A stretch of 64,000 nucleotides of DNA. Source: Caprella mutica (taxonomy: Eukaryota > Arthropoda > Malacostraca > Amphipoda > Caprellidae). The notes below the pieces were generated by a model. It saw only the letters and a program-made list of their open reading frames with translations, ran no database searches and was not told the origin of the DNA. A program made the position numbers and the translations under genes. Positions within the stretch are counted from its first letter, which is position 1. Each line of letters starts with the position of its first letter. Below are positions 1 through 13,400 of this stretch, in pieces. The DNA lies in the NCBI GenBank assembly GCA_947561585.1, contig CANNZV010001046.1, forward strand, positions 62,001-126,000, given 5' to 3'.

Positions 1-1336
1 CATTGAAAGGTGAAGAAAAAATCAACCTAAATCTAAATGTTTTGCAGAAGAGAAATTGTGAACCTAAGCTAAAGTTTATTCAACTCCTTGACTCTCTTTA
101 CTATTTTCACAAAGAAGTATTGGAAAGATTTGGTACGAGGATTTATGGAGGCATACCAATTAGAAGGATTTCGTATGAGAATATGGAAATATCCGACTTT
201 GAAGTTTAGCTTGACTAATTGCAAAAGATTAAGGCGAAATATGTGAAGATAGTTTTAAAATCGGTGTAGCATTTCCGATTGGTCTTGTTAGATGTTAATA
301 AATTCCCGAGTCAATCCTTATTAATATATTCTTCAGTTGAACAAAAAGTAACATGAATTCTTAACTGAAAAGACATTTTATATGGAACAATCTCGTATCC
401 ACAATTCAAACGATATGTTCCGAATTAATATGATATTATTGTTTAATACTAACTTATATAAAATTCACATAATATCACAGGTCTATTTTCTGTAATTCAA
501 ATATCCGACAGTTTAATTTTCCGTTCATCAATTTGTAAGATTATTCGGGTTTTCAGTTTACCAGCGTTATGTTTTCGGCCTTTCATTATTCTGGCTGTTT
601 TTTCTATTAGAATTTAGTTATCTCACTTTCAAATTGCAGGGTGGCAGGGTGCAACAATTATTTCCGGCTTACAATTACCGCCGTTTGGGAGTCAATTTCT
701 CTATCCTCTTTTTTACGACTGGCTCAGTAATGTGGTTTTATTATTCTAGGGAAACAAACCTTCTCGTTTTCTTTATTTTATAATAATATCATATCGTATA
801 CACATGGAATGGTGATCATGTATTCCTGTTTGTAATGCTGATTCTGTTACTGTCCGGAATAATAATGGATACAATGTAGGAATGGTAATTTGAACCCACA
901 CGTGAGTCAAATATATCTATTACAATATAGAAGTAGATGTTTAAATCAAATCATAGAAATTATAACCATTAGCTGAAAAAATATGATTGTTCCGTTTTCT
1001 TCATCAATATTGATTGATCATAAAACTATTCATACATAATGGAATGATTTATTTCATATAAATTATTACCGAGTTGATTTTGATGAATAATATTTTGTTA
1101 AATAATAATTGATGATAAAATGAAACTCCGCATGATGTTATATTTTATCTAATCACAGACAAACTTTGTCCTCGTTTTCGTTGGTCAGATTCAAAATATC
1201 TACTAGCATACAATTAATGTAGTTTATTTTAAAATTATGAAAGTAGTAAACTGTCCAAGAATTACTACGGATTCACTTTTTCTTTGGCTGTACATTATCA
1301 TATTACACGAACCAGTAAGTCTACTCTTTTCCACAG
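1..1336. other. AT-rich non-coding stretch, probably intron of gene A
   Basis: No exon could be supported here. The first recognisable exon of gene A starts at 1337 in the middle of a codon, so at least one upstream exon (TM1-TM3) must exist. It was not found in these bases and probably lies before the window. The short open frame at 3-209 is lysine/asparagine rich, has no receptor features and is treated as chance. Confidence 0.5.
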
Positions 1337-1460
1337 GTATTACGCGATTCTGTACCCTCTGAAAGCTCAGTACAACTGCACCATCTCCAAAGCACGAAGA
1401 ATATCACTCTTCATCTGGGTCTTGTCTTTCGTCTTAGCCCTTCCTGTTCTGGTAGTGCAG
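1337..1460 (+). CDS. Gene A exon 1 of window: end of ERY motif, second loop, TM4
   Basis: The acceptor is the pyrimidine stretch ending TTTTCCACAG at 1336. The exon opens with the last base of a codon, then YYAILYPLKAQY, the usual sequence after the (D/E)R of TM3. Next come the basic loop and TM4 (LFIWVLSFVLALPVLVVQ). The donor is CAG/GTTAGG at 1461, phase 0. The intron therefore interrupts the ERY codon in phase 2. Confidence 0.85.
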
Positions 1461-4400
1461 GTTAGGGGTGATTAGATATTGTCCTGTGATTTACAGTTTT
1501 TGGTTACAGAAATTCTTGTTCTCTGGTTTTCGGTTTTCGGTAACAGAAAGCATTTTTTGTCATTCAGTTTTCGTTTTTTGGTAATAAAATGCACTTATTG
1601 CCCTCTATATTTCTGTTTATGGTAACAAAAGCACTCATTGTCCTATAATTTTATGGTTTTGGTAAAAAAAATTATCATTGTCTTGTAGTATTAGTTTTTT
1701 TTATACCTAATTCAATTTCAACTACGTCCTATCTTACAGCGCCATTTACAGACAATCAATTTATCTACACCCCTCTACCTATATCCCTCTACCTACATCC
1801 CTCTACCTACCTACACCCCTTTACCTATATCACTCTACCTACTCCCCTCTACCTACATCACTCTACCTACACCCCTTTACCTACATCCCTCTACCTACAT
1901 CACTCTACCTACACCCCTCTACCTACATCACTCTACCTACACCCCTCTACCTACACCCCTCTACCTACATCCCTCTACCTACATCCCTCTACCTACATCC
2001 CTCTACCTACACCCCTCTACCTACATCCCTCTACCTACACCCCTCTACCTACACCCCTCTACCTACATCCCTCTACCTACATCCCTCTACCTACATCCCT
2101 CTACCTACATCACTCTACCTACATCCCTCTACCTTCATCACTCTACCTACATCCCTCTACCTACATCATTCTACCTACATCCCTCTACCTACATCCCTCT
2201 ACCTACATCACTCTACCTATATCACTCTACCAACATCCCTCTACCTACATCACTCTACCTACATCACTCTACATTTCCTAGGTTCAACTTGAAGTGTCCC
2301 ACAATGGAGTGGTTGTGTCCCATTGGTGTGTCAAAAACTTCTACTCTGAAGTCCTTTGGCCTCTCTACGAGACTTACGTCTTCGTCACAATTCTGGTGCT
2401 ACCTGTCATCATAATGGGCGGGGCTTACGCTGCCATCTGCCGGGCTGTCTTTTCGATGGTTGAGAACCGGAGGGAAATGTGAGTAAAATAACCGTAGATT
2501 TTTAGAATTATCACTATGAATTGCATATATGTTAAAAAAGTGTTCATTAAGAAAATTGGTTCTGGGTAAATTTCACCCCGGTATATTCCATCACGGTAAA
2601 TTCTACCCCGATATATTCAACCCAGGTGTATTCCACCCCGGTAAATTCCACCCCTGTAACAATGCTCATTTGGGTGAGAATAAAAAGTCAAAGGTTTTAT
2701 TATTAGATGGCCATTATTTAAATACTGCTTAGCCATGAAGAAATAACTCAAACGATTTCCTGAAACATTTGTACAATATTTAGGGGTAGTTCAAGTCAAT
2801 TGAAATTTTTATATTAATAGACAAAATTACAAATATTCATAATATAAAAGATAATTTCAAAGTTTAAAAGTTGAGCAAGTTAATATTAATTTCCGGTTGG
2901 CAGAGACAAATCATTGAATTTTTTTCGCTTTTTGCGTATAAGTCGGTGTTTTGGATTCTAGGACAAACGCACGTGGACAAAATCTTCCCATGTAAAAAAA
3001 GGAAATAATCTGCCCAGTCTTAAAACCCTGTGCAATAATTCACACCTTCCTATCAAGAATCTCCTGCTCCAAAGAAAAAAAAAATAATAAGTATGCCAAA
3101 TACTAATAGTGTAAAAAAATAGCTTTTGGCCCCCGCAAAAAAAAAAAAAAAACTCGAAGCAAATTATCAAATTAAAAATGATAAGAATTACTATATGACA
3201 TCATCTCACAGTTAATATCGCTGCTGTGTTTGCGATAGTGGAGAAAATTAGCTTGTGATTGAAAATCTAAAAATCTCAACTGATAAAGTGCGTTCACACA
3301 TCTTTTGTTCCTGCTGTTCTATCAAATGTGTAGTGAAAAATAAACAGCTTATGATTGAACAACAAAAGGATTAATTTGCTACAATGAAAATGCATGTTAC
3401 CTAGTATGTTATAAAATGTCAGTGAATGATTAAGGTGTTCGTTTAGTAGTTTTTTGCAATTTTTTCCCTTTTTTTAAAATTTGTTTGCTAGAAAACAGTC
3501 TAAAGAAAAGGTATAGAAAATTTCAGTTCGCAGTGGCGACTGGAAGTGGGTCATGGGTGTAAATAATGTAGGGGGGATTTTCGTCCCATCGGGGGAGGGG
3601 TGTACCAAATAGAATAATTTCCACGAAAAACTTGAAAGATTTGGAGCATTTTACACCGTATGTCAAAATCTCAGCTCAAACGGACGAGTATTATTGGTAG
3701 CTAGCAAAACCAGTAAACGATCCCCTTAATATTTATAAATAACCAAACCAAACCCATAGAGTGGGGTGGAACATACCGGTCACCAGAAAATTATACTGTC
3801 TTTATAATAGTAAAGATTTGTTAACAGTTTAGCACGTATATAGTGGTATAAATATATATATATATATATATAAATATATAGCATGTGGTATATGTTTGGT
3901 AAAACTGATATAATAAGCATCTGGTGAGTGATAGTAAGCATCTGGTGAGTGATAGTAAGCATCTGGTGAGTGGTAGTAAGCATCTGGTGAGTGATAGTAA
4001 GCATCTGGTGAGTGATAGTAAGCATCTGGTGAGTGATAGTAAGCATCTGGTGAGTGGTAGTAAGCATCTGGTGAGTGATAGTAAGCATCTGGTGAGTGAT
4101 AGTAAGCATCTGGTGAGTGATAGTAAGCATCTGGTGAGTGGTAGTAAGCATCTGGTGAGTGATAGTAAGCATCTGGTAAGTGACAGCAAGCATCTGGTGA
4201 GTGATAGTAAGCATCTGGTGAGTGATAGTAAGCATCTGGTGAGTGATAGTAGGCATCTGGTCAGTGATAGTAAGCATCTGGTGAGTGATAGTAGGCATCT
4301 GATGAGTGATAGTAAGCATCTGGTGAGTGATAGTAAGCATCTGGTGAGTGATAGTAAGCATCTGGTGAGTGATAGTAAGCATCCGGTGTGTGATAGTAAG

Positions 4401-7400
4401 CATCTGGTGAGTGATATTAAGGATCTGGTGAGTGATAGTAAGCATCTGGTGAGTGATAGTAAGCATCTGGTGAGTGGTAGTAAGCACCTGGTGAGTGATA
4501 GTTAGCATCTGGTAAGTGACAGCAAGCATCTGGTGAGTGATAGTAAGCATCTGGTGAGTGATAGTAAGCATCTGGTGAGTGATAGTAGGCATCTGGTCAG
4601 TGATAGTAAGCATCTGGTGAGTGATAGTAGGCATCTGATGAGTGATAGTAAGCATCTGGTGAGTGATAGTAAGCATCTGGTGAGTGATAGTAAGCATCTG
4701 GTGAGTGATAGTAAGCATCTGGTGTGTGATAGTAAGCATCTGGTGAGTGATATTAAGGATCTGGTGAGTGATAGTAAGCATCTGGTGAGTGATAGTAAGC
4801 ATCTGGTGAGTGATAGTAAGCATCTGGTGAGTGATAGTACGCCTCTGGTGAGTGATAGTAAGCATCTGGTGAGTGATAGTAAGCATCTGGTGAGTGATAG
4901 TAAGCATCTGGTGAGTGATAGTAAGCATCTGGTGAGTGATAGTAAGCATCTGGTGAGTGATAGTATGCATCTGGTGAGTGATCGTAAGCATCTGGTGAGT
5001 GATAGTAAGCATCTGGTGAGTGATATTAAGCATCTGGTGAGTGATAGTAAGCATCTGGTGAGTGATAGTAAGCATCTGGTGAGTGATAGTATGCATCTGG
5101 TGAGTGATCGTAAGCATCTGGTGAGTGATAGTAAGCATCTGGTGAGTGATATTAAGCATCTGGTGAGTGATAGTAAGCATCTGGTGAGTGATAGTAAGCA
5201 TCTGGTGAGTGATAGTATGCATCTGGTGAGTGATCGTAAGCATCTGGTGAGTGATAGTAAACATCTGGTGAGTGATAGTAAGCATCTGGTGAGTGATAGT
5301 AAGCATCTGGTGAGTGATAGTTTATTTAATTCTTATTTCTGGTCGTTTGCCTAATGTGTCTAATATTTATTTTTATATCCTGATTTTTAAAAACAATCAA
5401 TATAACCTTACACTATTATTATCACTTATTACTTAGTTCTTTTAATAAGGTTTTATTCATTAAACCCTTTGGATTATGCAGTGAATATAGTATAATTTAT
5501 TATTTTATATTACCTTATTGATTTATTATTTTACTCTGTTATTTGTTTCTTTCTTGTAAATCTCAATTAAAATATTCATCATTTGATTAGAAAACTGTAA
5601 GTTGAATGACGAAATTTTGATTCCGAATTATAATTATTTTTTATAAAATCTCCTGTTTTCTATTATTTTTCATATGTTCCTATAAATAAATTATGGTTCA
5701 TGTATGATTTAAGCGTGCGCGGACTGAATGCCTACGGACAAAATGCCTACGGACAAAATGCCTACGGACAAAATGCCTACGGACAAAAGGCCTACGGACA
5801 AAATTCCTACGGACATAATTCCTACGGACATAATTCCTAACGGACAAAATGCTTACGGACAAAATGCTTACGGACAAAATTTCTACGGACAAAATGCCTA
5901 CGGACAAAATGCCTACAGACAAAATGCCTACGGACAAAATTCCTACGGACAAAATTCCTACGGACATAATTCCTAACGGACAAAATGCTTACGGACAAAA
6001 TGCTTACGGACAAAATTTCTACGGACAAAATGTCTACGGACAAAATGCCTACGGACAAAATGCCTAACGGACAAAATGCCTGAAATGCATTGAAACCTAT
6101 TTCAAATATGGAAATTGTGGACAAAGATTTTAAAAAAGTTAGATCAAGTGGAAACAAAGAGTTTTTTCTCAGTGAGAGTTTATTAAATCACTTTCGTATT
6201 AAATATGAACATTTGTAACTCAGCGTGCTTAGTGCAAACACCTTCTTATTTCATTTCACTGTTTTTATGATTTATCACTAAAGTGTTTGTTCTTATTATG
6301 AAATCTAAATTATTACATATCTATTGTCATCTTATATTTTTATTTTCTTAAAAGACATCTATAATCATCGTATTTTGATTTCATTTTTTTTAATATTGTT
6401 TATTTTTTCAGATAACTATAATCATTTTCAATTTATATTGATGTTTATAGTTGCTTTTGAAATTCTGAAGCAAGTTAAGTAATTACAATGCTTATATGAG
6501 TTAGTACTGACATGCAATTAACTACTCTGGTTATAAAAAAAGTCACCGATATTTTTTTATTTAACTATCTTTATAGTTTTTGAAATTCCGTTGGAAAATA
6601 TACAATATTCTTTATGAGATGTAACTGAGATGTAGATTATAAATTTTTCTTATGTTTTAAATAAATTTTTAGAATAATTATTTGATGTTCAATAATAAGA
6701 TTTATTAAAATATAATTTATTCTGTTCTTTATTTACCAATAATCATTCCATTACAGATATCACTTCAATGTTTTCTATTCGGCTCTTTTATTTAAATTTG
6801 GAGTTAATTCTTTTATTCACTTTGCAACATTCTTTTACGTTATTATTTTACAATTTCTATTTTCTATATTCATATGTTTTGAACATTCGGCATTTTGTCC
6901 GTTAGGTATTTTTGACCTAGTACCGATTTAAGATATTATATTGTCTACATATAGTTTTTTTACAATATAAGTACTTTTATTGAATCATTTAAAAAAACTA
7001 ATGAAGAACATAATTGAAGTAGAATTCAATTATTCTAACACTGCTTTTTATTCAATCCTTTTATTTATTTCAAAAAGGATTTTATTTTATTTTATCTTTC
7101 ATTCATTCATTTTATTCATTCATTCTTTTAACTCATTAATTTATTTAATCAATCGTTCATATATTGATTCGTTCGTTTATTCAATCATTTAATCTAAGTC
7201 ATTCATAGTATTCATTCCTTTTACTCATCATTCACTGACATGAAATATTACAGCATGAGTGACATTACCATTAAATTTACCTCGAGAAACAGAATAAGAA
7301 AATGAAGATATTTTTACTTAAGTAAGGGGGTTTGACGTCTGCTTTGGAATGATAACTACGGTAAAATACAGAGATTCAAAGGACTTAGAAGTTAAAGGTA

Positions 7401-10400
7401 AAGCAAAATAAAGACAAGGGATTTAGAAGTTAAAGTTAAAGGGAAATGAAGGCAAAAGATTTAGAAGTCAAAGACAAAGTGAAATAAAAACAAAAGACTT
7501 GAGAGTTAAACACAAAGGTAAATAAAGGCAAAGGACTTAGAAGTTAAAGACAAACGGAAATAAAGACAAAATTATTTAAAGCACTAATTTTAAGTAGATT
7601 TTCCGTCTCCAAGAGCTCTTCCTATCGCCAGTTCCATTTCTGAGTCAATTACAATGATTTGTTTTGGCAAGTCAATAAATTTCTGTGCGTTCCTCTCCAG
7701 TTTCAAGTCACGTGATGAGGTTGTGATTTATGTTCAGTTTTGGAAGCTCTTCCTTCCATCCATCAACTCCAACTAAATGGATTGAAATTCGAAGATAATT
7801 GATTGAATTTTGAATAAAATGTATAGAATTTCGAAATAGATTGATTTAATAGGTTTGACTCTCCTCTGCATTGTGTACCATATGTGGTACAATTAAAAGG
7901 ATATAAAAATTACTCAATAAAACACATCAGAAGATCTTCTGTCTGTCCGTCACACTAACCTAATAATACTCTTGGCAAACAGCTGGTAGACATGGATACG
8001 GAATTATTCAGATATCAGTTCAATAAATGGTTGCAATAACTAAATTAAATTATATTTTATTCAAATGAAAATATTGGAGTAAATATTGAGTCAGGGATAA
8101 TAATTATTACATAAATTGAACTATTTATGAGTGAACATAAATTTATATTAAAAACACTAATAACACGGGCAAACTTTCCTCCAATAACAATACTTATAAA
8201 TTTCATTACTGACTTTTTAGTTTGTGTTTTTCTTCTTTTCTCTGTTTGCTGAAACTACAAAGAAGTCATCTGTCTTGGAAGACGACTTCAAAACCAATAT
8301 ACTGATGTCGTTATTGTTATTGTTATTGTGGCAAGAGCGTTAAGAGCAAGAAGTGCTCAGTGCTCTTTGTTTGAGAGCCTCTTGATTTGCTCCTAGCTAA
8401 TAGAGGGAAGGATTACGTTATTGTACGCGAAGTAAAAGGAGACACAGAAATTGGATACAACGAACTACAGTTTGGTTAAATCTTTATTTATTTGAACTGA
8501 AAGAATTACCAACAAATATTCATTTGGAAGATGCAAAGTAGATACAACTAGATTATGTGCACTCAGTAGAGCGCATACCTTCGCCTCCGCTTTGACCCGT
8601 TCTCTCCCAAAATTAAGGAAACTGCTAATTGGATAATAACCAATCGTCCCACCAAGTTTTATACAATATGGTACAATACTTTTTGAGTTATAAATGACCT
8701 TGACCTTGACCTTTGACCGGATTGCTTCCAAAATTCTACCAGATCGTTCCTGGTCATTGACCAATTATTGTACCATCAAATTTCAGACAATTTGTTTGAA
8801 TACTTTTTGAGTTACAAATGGCCTTGACCTTGATCTTTGACCTTTGACCCGATCACTCCCAAACTCTATCAAAATGGTTTTTGCATATTGACCAATCGTT
8901 CCACCAAGTTTCATGCAATATGGTTCGATACTTTTTGAGTTATAAATGACCGTGACCTTGACCTTTGACCGGGTCACTCCCAAAATTCTACCAGCAGGTT
9001 ACTGGACATGGACCAATCGTTTCACCAAATTTCAGGCAAATTGGTTGAACACTTTTTTCAGTTAAGCGAATAACAAGATGATAAATAAATAAATATATTC
9101 CGATGAAAATATAACCTTCCGCAAGATTGCGAAGGTAATTACATATGAGTAAATGAAGTAAACTTAATCAAATGTGAGCGACTATTTTCAAGTTCAATTT
9201 CAATTTTCGATTATTTTAGCTGAAAATATTCAATACATTTTTAAAGAAATTATATGTGTGACTAAATCACAAATAAGTACGGTTAAGTACACAGTGAAAG
9301 GTTAAGTACACAGTGAAGGGCTAAGTACACAATGAAGGGCTAAGTACACAGTGAAGAGCTGAGTACACAATGAAGGGCTAAGTACACAGTGGAGGGCTAA
9401 CACTCCACATCGATCCATATCTCTTATTTTCTCATTTAGTTTTCCCTCTTTATTTATTTCCTATATATACTTTTATTCATCTGGACGGATGCCAAGCAGT
9501 GACAGCATCTGTCCAAGCAAAGAAAGACAAGCAATTGAACCTCTCACTGCAACAGTTAAGAGACCTTTCATTTTATACCATACCAATAATCCTTTTCAGT
9601 AATCCATAATCTTCCTCTTTTCCAATAATCTTTCTCTTTAATCCAATAATCTTTCTCTTTTCTCAGGTCCAATCGGTCGGTAATTGACAATAAAACAAAT
9701 AAAGAAAAAAATGAAAATAAAGAAATGGAGCAAGTGAGTTTCAAATATTATTATTTTGTTAATATTATTCCTTATACTCCTGTAATTATTGTAGTATGAT
9801 TATATAGCAGTTACTATACAGGGTGGCGCAAAAAAAAGGAAACCCATATTCAAATTAGTTAATTTTAAAAACTATCAAAGCTATAAATTTTCCAAAAACA
9901 CAGTTTTATTCGTTCACTCTTTCTGCATCTATCTTGATAATCAGTTAAGAGTTACGACAATCCTGCAGCGAATTAAAAAAAGGTAAATAAAAATGGCTTG
10001 CGCGTGCACGCAATACGCAAAAAAAAATTCATAATAGGAACAATTTATTTTCATATGATAGTAGTAAAAATTTAATCCTAGAATTTTTCATTCAATTATC
10101 GTTTTGGTTATTGACTCTTTCATTCGTGGAAATACATTTTCATCACCAATCACGATATCTTCTACAAAATATGCAATTTTTTGCAGAAACTATTTTGCAA
10201 AATTTAGTCGGTGCGGTAAATCAGTTCTAAGAGTTCGAGCCTTACATGCATCTTTAAAGGATAATATCTAAAATTGTGTTTAACAATTTAGAGAAATGTG
10301 CCTTAAATGATATCTAATTCTTACCATCTGATTTATTATATTTTCGTATTCTCAATTTGCTGTTCATGAAAAAGATTAATGTTTTCATGTGTTCATTCTT

Positions 10401-13400
10401 TTCTCCTTCGACATGATCACTTTTTGTTCAAATTTAAAGTGGTTTCTTCAGTTTTGAATTTATTAACATTTGTCAATGTGGTTTTACAGTTGGTGAAAAT
10501 CTTTCCGGAAAGCAATGTTCAAAATGAGGTTGAACCTGCGTAAAACTTACAGTGTTTTAAAAAATTGTCACAACAAAACTCTGTTCGTTTGAAAGCTACA
10601 TACAAAAATTAATAGCGAGATGATTTTATAAAGATATCAATTTTACCTTCAAAAAACAACTTTCAAATGGTAATTAATTGTTTTATTTTCTCTTATTTGT
10701 ATGTTTTTGCATTCATATAAAATGAAGTATACCTCTTTTTTTTTATATATATCTTGCTTGCAAGCCATTTTTAGGTACCTTTTTTAATTCACTGCAGAAT
10801 GTTTTAAAACATTTTAAATAAAACTGTGTTTTTAGAAAATTTCTAGTTTTGATTATTTGTAAAATAAACTACCTAGTTTGAAAATGTATTTTTTTGCGCC
10901 ACCCTGTATACCTGCTTTGCAAAAGTCCCGTTACAGTTCTTATTCTTATTATTGATAATAATTATTCATAGTTTATTATTTACATTTAAGTAAAAATATT
11001 CAAAGACAATCTATTACGGATATCATTTTGATACCTAAAAAAATGAAAAAAATTAAATACAGCGTAATGGAAACAAAGAGAATTGAAGTATCCAATTTGT
11101 TAAAAGCAAGCCATAAGCAGACTAACATTGCAAAGCAGTTGAAGTCAGCAGAATGACTGTGTATCTGGTTTCCCAGCGTTTGAATAACTCAAAGTCACTC
11201 CGGGATCAAGCTCGCTGAGGAAGGCCCCAGAAAAATAGGCGTGGAACCATCAAGATTGGCTTGAAAATAACCTAGAGCAGAAAATGAAGAGACTGACACG
11301 AAAGCAGAAGATTCCTGTGTCCAGGGTTGTCAAGAATATTGGAAGAAGAAGCTTAAGACGTACCACACTCAGAGAAATTCTGACGCACCCAGGTGTTTCG
11401 AGTTCACCCTATGGCTTTGTCTCCATAGGGAAAGACTTTAGTGCATCAAACAATAGTTTGGATGCACTTAAGGTCAAAATTGCTTCAGTTCCATGCACTT
11501 TAGTGTCTCAATTTTTCCTTTGCTAAAATGATGAGAATAGTTTCCTCATCATTTTAACAATTTATAGCAGAGACACTAAAGTGTATCGAACTGATGCACT
11601 TTAGTGCATCCAAACTATAGTTTGATGCACTGAAGTGTCTCGCTTTGGAGCCAAATTCATAAGGTGAACTCGAAACACCTGGGTGCCTCAGTGGTGCGTG
11701 GAAGATTCCACTGAGAAAAGTTCCACTGCGGAAGATTCCACTGGGAATGTTACACTGCGGATAGATCCACTGGGAAAATTCCACTGAAGAAATTCCACTA
11801 AGCAAAATGCAATATTTTAAAATCGACTCGGAACTTTTTTTAGGATTTCATTGGATACTGTTCCGATATTGTTCCGTCCAAAGGGCAGTCCATAAGATAT
11901 TTTGATAAATAATTTTAGCCGAGCAGGTGATACTGTTCCAGTAAGTTGATAGCTAGGAAACGTTTACTTCATTAATATAATTATTTATATCTGTTCTAAC
12001 TAGTTGAGAGTTGGAGAGTGTCTTTAACCAATAAGGCTATGAAAATTTGAACTATATTTGAGTGAAGCATTATTGTGCTACTTCTATTCTTACATTATTT
12101 TATTTATGTGTTTTTGATAATGCAATTGTACAGTTTTGAAGATCAATTTTTTTTTCATTCTGCTTGGATGTCAAGACGAAAACGGATTAACATTCCTAAA
12201 AGATATACATATTTTACATTGAAAATATAATTTTCATATAAATACGAGGTCATTAACTCACGTTTTGAACGATTAGTGTGTGGATTTTAAGATAGAAATT
12301 AATAGCTAAATTAATTAATAGCTGAGCTAGATTAATTTTTTTTCAAGATATAACGCATACCTTACTTTAATAAAAAATTTTTTATTGTTGTTACTATATG
12401 TAACATGTTTAAATTGTAGAATTTGCCCACATCATTAATGTGTAAACTGATTGTACTCTTTGTGCTCATTGTCTTTTTGTTACTAACTATCGTCTCGTAT
12501 AACATATACTTTATTTGCCCCTACTTAAAACTCGCACTTACATTCAAAATGATTATTAACTTAACTATAATCAGATTTTCGGAATAATTGAGGCTAAACA
12601 AATTAATTTTTTTTGATTAGAATTATCCTAATCTCAAGTAGAAGAAGCTTAACAATGCTTTTTCGTTTGGTGTTGCACAAAGAAAATGTACATTAGGAAA
12701 ATTTATATAATGAGATTCACTTACATTTTATTAAATCACTTAAAAAGGAACAGTGTGATGAATATCACAAAAGCTTATAAAATATGAAGATGATAACTCC
12801 TAAAGTATTGCTTTAGAAAATAAGCAGTACAATTTATAAATTTATTTCTATTTAGTGGAATCTTCCTCAGTGGAATTTTCCCAGTGGAATTTTCTGCAGT
12901 GGAATTTTGGAGTTGTTTATTTTTCTCAGTGCACAAACCCCTATTAAGTAATGTAAGGAATCAGAAACGTCTCCTCTGTTGAATTCTCATTTTCTGCGAT
13001 GAGAAAACATTCATGGTTGACTTAGTGTTCAAAAAACAGAATGACAAGATTAAAAGCTTTATGAATATTGTTTCAGAATTCACGAGAGTACGTGTCAACT
13101 ACCAAACATCTAGCATCTAGAATGATGCTTGGTGTCGTAGCATCCAATGGAATGAATATCCCCCGGGTGTCTTTATCCCCCGGGATCCTTCGCTGTTTAG
13201 ATATTATAGAAGCGAAAATTCTATCATGTGTTAAGAAATGCACCAAAAACATAGATTTGGTGTTGCAGCAGAACGAGCCACGCACAACTCGGCAAAAACT
13301 GTACTGAACTGGTTAGACACCAGTATGAGTTTCTACCCCGAAAACTTTTGGCCTCAAGTTTCGTCAGATGTGAACCCCTTCGATTTCAGTATATGGGTGC

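Noticed and set aside
3..209. 68-codon open frame at the window start as an exon of gene A
   Set aside because: It has no transmembrane or receptor motif and does not match what should precede the ERY intron.
3780..5306. 508-codon open frame on the - strand and 193- and 273-codon frames on the + strand
   Set aside because: They are read-throughs of a 21-bp satellite whose length is a multiple of three; there is no start context, domain or non-repeat body.
5698..6157. Several open frames of 72-106 codons on both strands
   Set aside because: They come from the 15-bp CCTACGGACAAAATG array and exist on both strands at once.
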